Positions 56,946-64,000 of a DNA stretch of 64,000 nucleotides are shown here, piece by piece (the stretch's first letter is position 1; every line of letters begins with the position of its first letter). Below the pieces are notes generated by a model. That model was not told the DNA's origin. It saw nothing but the letters and a program-made list of their open reading frames with translations, and did not search any database. Made by a program: the position numbers and the translations under genes. Source of the stretch: Phyto melanocephala. Lineage: Eukaryota > Arthropoda > Insecta > Diptera > Rhinophoridae. The stretch covers positions 138,572,223 to 138,636,222 of the forward strand of contig OW799233.1 in the NCBI GenBank assembly GCA_941918925.1, written 5' to 3'.

Positions 56946-58793
56946 TCATTTGTGCTTTAATTTTTACGATTTGTTGGCAGGGTAGCTAGGATTACCATGT
57001 AATGGTTTGTGTATGTATCTTAGCAACAGCTGGAGTAGCATCGGAAACAGAACCAGTAACAACAATACAAAACTTTACTACATGTTAACACAAGATGGAC
57101 GGATTGTAAATTAAAAAAAATTGGGGAAAGAGCCCAATTTTAACCACCTTTTTGTTGTTTATCTTTTGCTAACTTTGTTGTTCGTTATTGCTGTTGTTGC
57201 TATTAATGGTGCTGCTTGATTTTTTAAGCTATAAGGCTTTAAATTTCATTCCATGTTGTCATAACAAAACCAAAGCATACAAAAAATCTCACTTTTTTAT
57301 TTTTGCAAAAAAAAAAACAACATATCTCTGCATGTGTGTTGGTTAGTTGGTCGCTCATTGATTCATTCATTCGTTTGTCTGTTTGTTTATTTCGTTTGAT
57401 GAAGTTTGCTCCTCTTTACTCTCTTGTTGCTTTTGTTATTACTGCTGATGCTGTGTTTAGCTAAAGGTGGGTTGTTTGTGAGTCTATGTATTTGTGAGAA
57501 AAATGTATGGCGTAATTGAAACCGGAAACTACAACACAACATTTTGTGGTAAAATTTTGATAAACTCTTTTGAATAAACAATTATTTATGGCCATATCGA
57601 TGACATATATTTATTTACATTTTTGTACACGTAAATATATTTACACAAGTGTTTGAATGTATTATGTTTGTTCAAATGTGTATAGGTACCCTGGAGGAAA
57701 TGTTTATTGAGAAACAGTACCGATTCTTTATTGATTCTGTCGCCAGTACTACTGATCAATTAAACTCCGGACAATGTTTTTTGCAATAGACATTTATTAT
57801 GTGCTTGTCATTGAAAATACACTAGTGACGTTAGAACTACAGACTAGATAGTTCTAAATAGGTAATATAGTGATATTGGAACCAGTTATTCACCAGTTCA
57901 TTGTAGTAATTCTAATCTTCACTTCTGTTACTTTTTAACTAATAAAATAAAAGTATTATTTTTAAATGAAAAACCAAACTACAGTTTGTCATCGTAAATA
58001 ATTTTATAGAGAAATTTTTGCATTTTTTTCGTTTATTATTTCAAAACGGAAGAAGAGTAGACGTTTTGTTGACAATATCACCAAAAATCACAAAAATAGT
58101 CAGCAAACTATAGACTTTGAAACACTTGACCCCAGGCTTCCTGCAGGGTGTGTATTTGTGTATGTGTATAAGTGTTTTATATGCCACAATTGTAAATGTG
58201 TATGAGATCATTCTTATTAAAGGCACATACATAAATTAAATATCTTCATAAACAAATAATATAATAAATTGTTATTATTTTAATTTATATTTGAGTCATA
58301 TCATAATTTTTTTTAGCATTATTTATGTCCTTGTAAAAATTTGAATATAAATATTTAAGTTTATAAATTCAATATATTATTGTGTTTTTGTATTTTTGCT
58401 TTTGAAAAAAATTTTGGGAAAGTAATTAATATTTTAAAAGCTGTTTACATGACTGTCGGCCGATAAACCAAATGAATTTAAATTTTATTTTAAAGTGTGA
58501 TGAAATTCGATTCATTATTTCATAAAAATTTTAATAAAATATTTAGTTTTTGATTTTTTCAATAGGCTATTGATATTTAAAATTTTGAATTCTTCATTTG
58601 AAAAATTATTTTTTCAAACAAATTTAAAGAAACAAATGTGTTCCAACAAAAAAGTAGGCAACAGTAACAAGTGTAAGTCTGTGTATGGTATATAATATAT
58701 TTTATAAAAGAAAATTAGACAAGATTTTTTCAGTACATGTATAATAAAAATTTTAAAAATAAAAGTCAGTATATGTATATCGAATTAAAAACA
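56946..58793. other. No supported gene
   Basis: AT-rich spacer; short overlapping frames without motifs at 57387 and 58041. Confidence 0.5.
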
Positions 58794-59590
58794 AGTAAGA
58801 GCGCTATATTCGGCCATGCCGAATCTGATAACCGTTATGAAGATGGGCATAATGACAACATCGTAGCTTAGCCTAGTTATTAGATTTCATGCAATACGCT
58901 ATTTTCTTCACTATTTCCGACGCCATGTTTGATTTTAAATTACTGCTATTCTACTAGTCAAGCCCTTTCATATTGTTTGTGTTAAAAAAGTCGTTCCACC
59001 ATTTTGTTTTAAAGCGCTTTTTTGATAGTAATATTGTAGGTGTTAAAAAGGGACAAAGTCATAATTACTTTATTTGACTTATATATTTGCCATTTAATCT
59101 AGGACGCCTTCTTGAATTTTTTTCTTTTCATATTTAACCAAGTATTAACTTAAGCTCTTTCATTTGATCCCAATATTGGCTCTTTTTGTTGTATAGAAAC
59201 TGAAAAATATCTATTTTCGTTTGTAAATTTTTGGAAAAACACCGAAGCAGTTGTCCTTTGGTGCTTATATCTCAGTTGGTTTCAAACAGATTTTTTAGTT
59301 TTGCTTAGAAATAATTTTGAAATTACGAACTACAATTTGAAATATAAGACGTGTTCAAAAATTGTTTAGTAGTTTTAATAATTTTTATATATTTAAATAT
59401 ATATATATATTTTTTCACATAATTTTTTCTTATAGCTTTGCCGATTACTCATAATCTCCAAACATATTAAATTTATAAATTGTAGCAACCGTGGCTGGAA
59501 AATTTTAATTTTTGTGGTACAAATATGGTAAAAAACACAGGCAGTCGTGTTTGTTTGCTCATATCTCAGATAGTTAGTTGTAAGATTATA
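58794..59590 (+). mobile_element. Decayed repeat sharing only the start module of the abundant family
   Basis: It opens with AAGTAAGAGCGCTATATTCGG and the palindrome TTCGGCCATGCCGAA, as in the abundant family, but then runs into unrelated sequence (TCTGATAACCGTTATGAAG) with CTCATATCTCAG words. The same sequence probably resumes at 60700 after the Helitron. No right terminus was found. Confidence 0.55.
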
Positions 59591-60699
59591 TCTATATATA
59601 TAAAAGTGAAACTCTGTGTGTGTGTGTGTTAGCTATAGACTCCGAAACTGTAAAACCGATCGGACTCAAACTTTGCCAAGTTGTTGTACACATTCCAGGT
59701 AGTGTTCGTGGGTGAAAAAAAGTGGGCGGGCCACGCCCATAAAAAATAAGTTATCATTTATAGCTACTTGTACTTGACCGATTTTTCTGAAATTTTGCAC
59801 ACACATTGAGCTGTCATGGCTATGCAGATCCTTGGTCATTCTTCCAGGCCTTGGTGTTTGCCAGCTCGGGGTTAAGAGGTGAGCCAACACCTCTGGCTTC
59901 ATGGAGCCATAATTTGGAAGAAATAATCTCTGGTCAGAGACGTTTTCTAGGCTGACCAGAGACCGAAACTATCTGGTACCACGGAATCAGTAAGCCCCAG
60001 GACTATGATGACTGTCCTTTGAGAAGTCTTCGGTTAACACGGATGTTTTCGGGTGCTGTTGCCATCTCAACAGAACAGAGCGAATGGTGGACTTCGGTCC
60101 ACGTTTCGTTCGGGGTGCTGTTGCCTCCTCAACAGAAGTAGCTATTCAGTGGGCCAATTCTGCATTCTTCCTTGAACTCCCACTGAATGGTTGCTGATTG
60201 GTTCAATCTGAGTAGCGAAAAACCCTTTAAGGGATTAGATAGCCAGGGCTCCTATGCAAGGTGCAATTTTAAAAAGCCATGAACTGATTAAAATTAAATT
60301 GCTACCTGTGGCATGCTGAGGAGTACAGCATTGTCACAGAGGCATTGGTTGGAGGCACGGCTCCAACCCAGTGGTTAATACCACCGTCAGATTAAGACAT
60401 TATATGTCGGTGCCGACGTTAATCTTACCCACGTCTGTCATGACTATGCAATTTCTTGATTAGAAAAGTGGGCAGTGTCACGTCCATAAAAACGTTATAA
60501 TTTTGAGGTACTTGCTCTGTACCGCTTTTTGTGAAACTTTGCACACATATTGAGTTGTTATGACTATACAGTTCCGTGATTATAAAAGCCTATTAAAAAA
60601 AGTTATAATTTTTAAGTTTTTGTACTTGATATTCAATTGAAATTCAGAATGCATTTTTATTCATTAACGGGCGTAGCAACGCGCGCCAGGATTTTCTAG
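59591..60699 (+). mobile_element. Complete non-autonomous Helitron, interrupted by an insert
   Basis: It starts TCTATATATATAAAAGTG after A and ends with CTAG before T (60696-60700), preceded by a short GC-rich hairpin (GGGCGTAGCAACGCGCGCC, about 60669-60688) and TTTTCTAG: the three marks of a Helitron, inserted between A and T with no target duplication. The interior has imperfect ~130-bp tandem units (GTACTTGACCG.., TTTGCACACAxATTGAG) and no coding frame. A 610-bp insert lies at 59827-60436. Confidence 0.9.
59827..60436. mobile_element. 610-bp hairpin-rich insert in the Helitron, 14-bp target duplication
   Basis: GTCATG(G/A)CTATGCA occurs at 59813-59826 and 60437-60450; a third, uninterrupted tandem unit of the Helitron (about 60558-60576) has the empty version. 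The insert is richer in G+C than its surroundings and full of local hairpins: GTGGACTTCGGTCCAC, GGTTGGAGGCACGGCTCCAACC split as GGTTGGAG / CTCCAACC, and CTGGTCAG / CTGACCAG. A motif GGGTGCTGTTGCC..TCAACAGAA occurs twice. No protein motif, tRNA box or poly(A) was found. A variable-length duplication suggests retroposition. Confidence 0.65.
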
Positions 60700-61107
60700 T
60701 ATAACCCTTATGTCTACAACCTCCTACCTGGGTAAGTTTTTCATATTTCGTTTAATATATTTTTGCTATCTGATAAGGTATCGACTTGAAAATTTTAATA
60801 TGTGACTAAAATATTTTTTTTTTTGAAAAAATCTACAAGAAGTTTTTGAGATTTACCCCTTAACCATACATCCGACATGCCCGGGTAAGCAAAGAACAAT
60901 TCAAAAGCTTTTTTAATTTTAAGTCCAAAAAAATTTACATAATTATTTTAATGTTTAATTTAAACCAATTTGAGAAGCTTTATTTTACCATTAAAATATT
61001 AATAAAAATTACACACGTAAATAAAAATATTTTAGAATCACAAGTTTGTGTGTATGTACATTTATACCTATAAATAATTATATTGTTTTTTTGTATCGAT
61101 TTTTTTT
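60700..61107. other. No supported gene
   Basis: Continuation of the repeat interrupted by the Helitron, then AT-rich spacer. Confidence 0.4.
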
Positions 61108-62200
61108 CTACTTTGCACATAGATTACAAAAAGTTACATCCTCTGAATGCTGAACACAAACTGGTTTTTTACATTCCTTGCAGGATTTTCTTGTTGATAT
61201 CCTCTTTTCACACATGTAGCAATTTCCTTTGTGCTTTTTTCTGCCAAAAGCGTCGCATTCTTTATGAACACGTTCTGGTTCAATAATATTATAAGACTTT
61301 ACTGTTTGGCCCAACATGCATTCTATTCCACTGCGAGATGAAAAATGTCTCATAATTTGATGATTTTCTAAGCGGCTCTGAATTGCGTTCAAAACTAACT
61401 GTGTACTTAAATTTGAAGAAACAGTCTTCTTCGGCTCGTTGAGGATTTTAGGATGGGATTATTCTCCATATAGATGACAAAAGCTGCACATGCAGCCACG
61501 TCAATAATATTATAAAATCTTATATTCGCACAGATATTTATCCATGTTGTCAACTACACTTTTGCATTTATTATAATCCAGTATCATTACTGGCTTCTTT
61601 TTTTCATTTCCAACCTCGCTATTATAATGAGATAGTAGCACAACCTATATGTTTTTTTTTTCGGTATATATGAGCACATACTAATGCTGTTTCTAAATCC
61701 AAAGACTGAAGATTCTACTTCTTTTTCTCGGGGATTAGAAAATTCTATCGGAACAAATGTTTGGCTTTTGTTCACGGTGCCCAAGATAGACAAGTTATAG
61801 TCCAACATCAAAGAGAGGCCAAATTGTAACTTGTAAAAAAGTTTTCACAGACGATGTTTCGTCCACTTCCACGAAAACAGTTGCAACACAAATCGTTGAC
61901 TACTCGTTAACCTTATTTTTATACCTTTCTCCAAAAGGCGCCAAGCCAGTACCACTGAGTGGATAAGATGTAAGGAATCACAAACCGATCAAACCTTTAT
62001 CCCATACTTTGCAGGTTTTGAAGGAAGATAAGAGTAAATCCTGTGCCATTACGAAAATGATAAAGTTGCTCATCAGCAGATATGTTGGCTTCTGCCACAC
62101 AGTTGTTCTGAAGGCTTCTATTCAGCATCAGAAATATGTCAGATATGGCTGCTGTTTTATCACTTTCTTTACGGTGCTGACGTGAACTATCAAATCTAAT
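61108..62200 (-). pseudogene. piggyBac-type transposase, decayed
   Basis: On the minus strand from about 62200: RFDSSRQHRKESDKTAAISD, LMLNRSLQNN, ISADEQLYHFR (the DExL segment), NDLCCNCFRGSGRNIVCENFFTS (given here only as GRNIVCENFFTS), then LSILGTVNKSQTFVP, VFGFRNSISMCSYIPKK, a stretch with VVDN, and the C-terminus (61392-61108) with GNCYMCEKR, SCKECKKPVCVQH and FCNLC, the cysteine-rich zinc module of piggyBac. The order is complete for the second half of the protein. Frameshifts and stops interrupt it at several places; CENFFTS replaces the usual DNFFTS aspartate. Termini at TTAA were not found. Confidence 0.8.
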
Positions 62201-64000
62201 ATAACGGCTAAAAACTAATTTAATTTGCTAACAAATTGTCTTTACGATGATGTGTACACTCTGCTTTATAGTTCAAACATACGAGCTAAGATAAACAATG
62301 GGAATCCTCTTTTTAAAAGCATACAGAAATACGGATGCAAATCATTCAATTTAATGAGAAAAACAAAAAAAGTGGTCTCATCTGAACAAATTCCCTTGCA
62401 AAGTGTACGACTTAGCCTGGTATGATGGTTGTATGTTTAACGGAAATTTTTTGGTTGTAGACACAAAGGATAATATATATGTATATACTTTATGGGGTCA
62501 AAATTGTATATTGTGGAAAGTATACATGGAATAACAAACCTATATATACCCTTTCTACACTGTCGAGTGAATTGCAAATGCCTAATTGTAATGAAAAATT
62601 ATAAACATTTTTTTTTCGTTTAAATAAATATTTTAATGAGTGTTACAGTTTTTTAAATAACTAACAAGCTTATACACACAAAAGGCTCTTATTATTGTTT
62701 TATTTCAAGTTTTATGTGCACAGTCTGACAAATGGATATTTCTTTTTGTACAATTGAAACTACAACAAACTGTTTATACCTGAAAAATATACATACAAAA
62801 AAATCAAAAAAAGTATAACAAAGTAATTTCATTTTATTTCTATCAAAAATCGTATTTTTTACAATTTAATCAGAAGATTTTCGAAAACCAATTCATGCCG
62901 GTATAATTTTGCAATAAAAAGCAACTCACCTTAATAAATGCAAACTCACCAGTTCTACAAGGATTCCAGCCTAAAGGGAAGATACAAATTTACATTTTTG
63001 CTCTTTACTATAAATAATTTTCCATATAAATGAATGAGGATTACTGTCACGGAAGCTTTGCAAAAACATAACAAAAAAAAAACTTATAAAAGGCATGTCA
63101 CAAAGAAAAAAGAAAAACCTGGTATGTACTAAAATTATTTTTCTTATCCATTTAAATTGAATCCATTATATTTTGCAAACAAATTTAATAGTTAAATATT
63201 TTTGTAGTGATTTTTCTTGTCACATCTTTCCTAATTAGTAAATTAGTGTGATTTTTAGAAAACAAGCATTAATTCATAAACAATATTTTTGTCTTTGAAA
63301 TAGATTTTTTAATAAACTGTTGAAAACATAAAGTTAATCACATTTAATTTAATTTAACTATTGATAACACAACCATTGCCTTACTTTTTGCGAGAAATTT
63401 GAATGTTAATTTAAAAACATATTTATCCTTTTTTTCCATCATAAGCCCATATTATCAAAAGTAACTTTCAAATAATGACATCGATTGTTATTTATCACTT
63501 ATCCTTACTCTTTTAATTTAAAAACATATTTATTCTATTTTTCCTACCATAAGCTTATGCATATTATCAAAAGTAACTATCAAATAAATAAATTCATTTG
63601 CTTATATTATTTATCATTTATTGTTATATATGTTTTCTGTCTTATCGGATGGCGTATTCTACGTTAAACTTAATGGCCGTGTCTCTGACACAGTCTGCAG
63701 GGACAGGCCTCGGACAACTGTCTACTGTTTTTTTTATTACGGGTTAATTGAGCGCTAATTAATTGAATTTCGATAGAAAATCATTTCTGTAAATCCTTTC
63801 TTAAGCACGAGTTTTGTGGATAACACTGTCGATGAATTTGACAAGCTCAAAAATATATGGGATTTGCAGACTTAATATTGTTTTGTCTCTACATGGCCGT
63901 CCCTGTACCATTCAACAAAAAAATAGTGCATACAAAACATTACATCAATCGAAGCATGTTTAGAGGTCGCTTATAATTTTGACTTGTAGGACTTGTGTAT
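62201..64000. other. No supported gene
   Basis: AT-rich spacer to the window end. Near 63680-63720 and 63890-63920 GC-richer words (GCAGGGACAGGCC, GGCCGTCCCTGTACC) suggest parts of another element, but no pair of ends could be established. Confidence 0.4.

Overview
The window looks like transposon-dense intergenic or deep intronic DNA from a higher fly (Diptera, probably a cyclorrhaphan). The basis is a very AT-rich background, BEL/Pao, mariner, piggyBac, hAT and Helitron relics, and several fly-type non-coding repeats. The species cannot be named from sequence alone. No complete host gene is visible. Two short exon-like stretches (9126-9234 plus strand, 36454-36598 minus strand) are the only candidates for host coding sequence, and both are uncertain.

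Layout. 1-3.9 kb: the edge of a Helitron, an AT-rich foldback element and a relative that share a covarying hairpin. 3.95-6.1, 11.2-13.6, 38.1-38.6 and 44.5-46 kb: four copies of one repeat family whose ends read TTTATACCC(A/G)CCACCAA inverted. Three copies carry the same nested mariner insertion, one has the empty site, and the family contains a 288-bp internal tandem repeat. 6.9-7.8 kb: a DD41D mariner with an open but internally deleted transposase. 14.0-16.9 kb: a 2.9-kb DNA transposon with about 500-bp inverted repeats ending CACTG and a decayed cysteine-rich protein gene. 17.8-31.3 kb: decayed LINE reverse transcriptases, more mariner relics, and a tRNA-headed SINE whose 3' tail matches that of a LINE 2.3 kb upstream. 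33.0-34.0 kb: a piggyBac relic. 35.3 kb: an hAT-type MITE with an 8-bp target duplication. 39.8-43.8 kb: a degenerate 118-bp tandem repeat, several TIR elements and a near-perfect palindrome. 47.1-49.4 kb: a 2.26-kb array of an 8-bp motif, almost T-free on the plus strand and open in both directions, next to a copy of the abundant repeat. 50.5-53.5 kb: the 3' half of a BEL/Pao element whose pol is fused in frame to an env-like domain. 53.9-56.0 kb: a 2.1-kb transposon with its own inverted repeats and a decayed DDE-type gene of a family I cannot name. 56.9 kb: a second tRNA-like SINE. 59.6-60.7 kb: a complete non-autonomous Helitron that itself received a 610-bp hairpin-rich insertion. 61.1-62.2 kb: a second piggyBac relic.

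The genes do not form a pathway. What the window records is layered insertion: mariner into the abundant repeat before it spread, a foldback element into one copy, a TA-specific element into a tandem repeat, a SINE beside a mariner, and an unknown insert inside a Helitron. Element names rest on motifs read by eye; no database search was possible.
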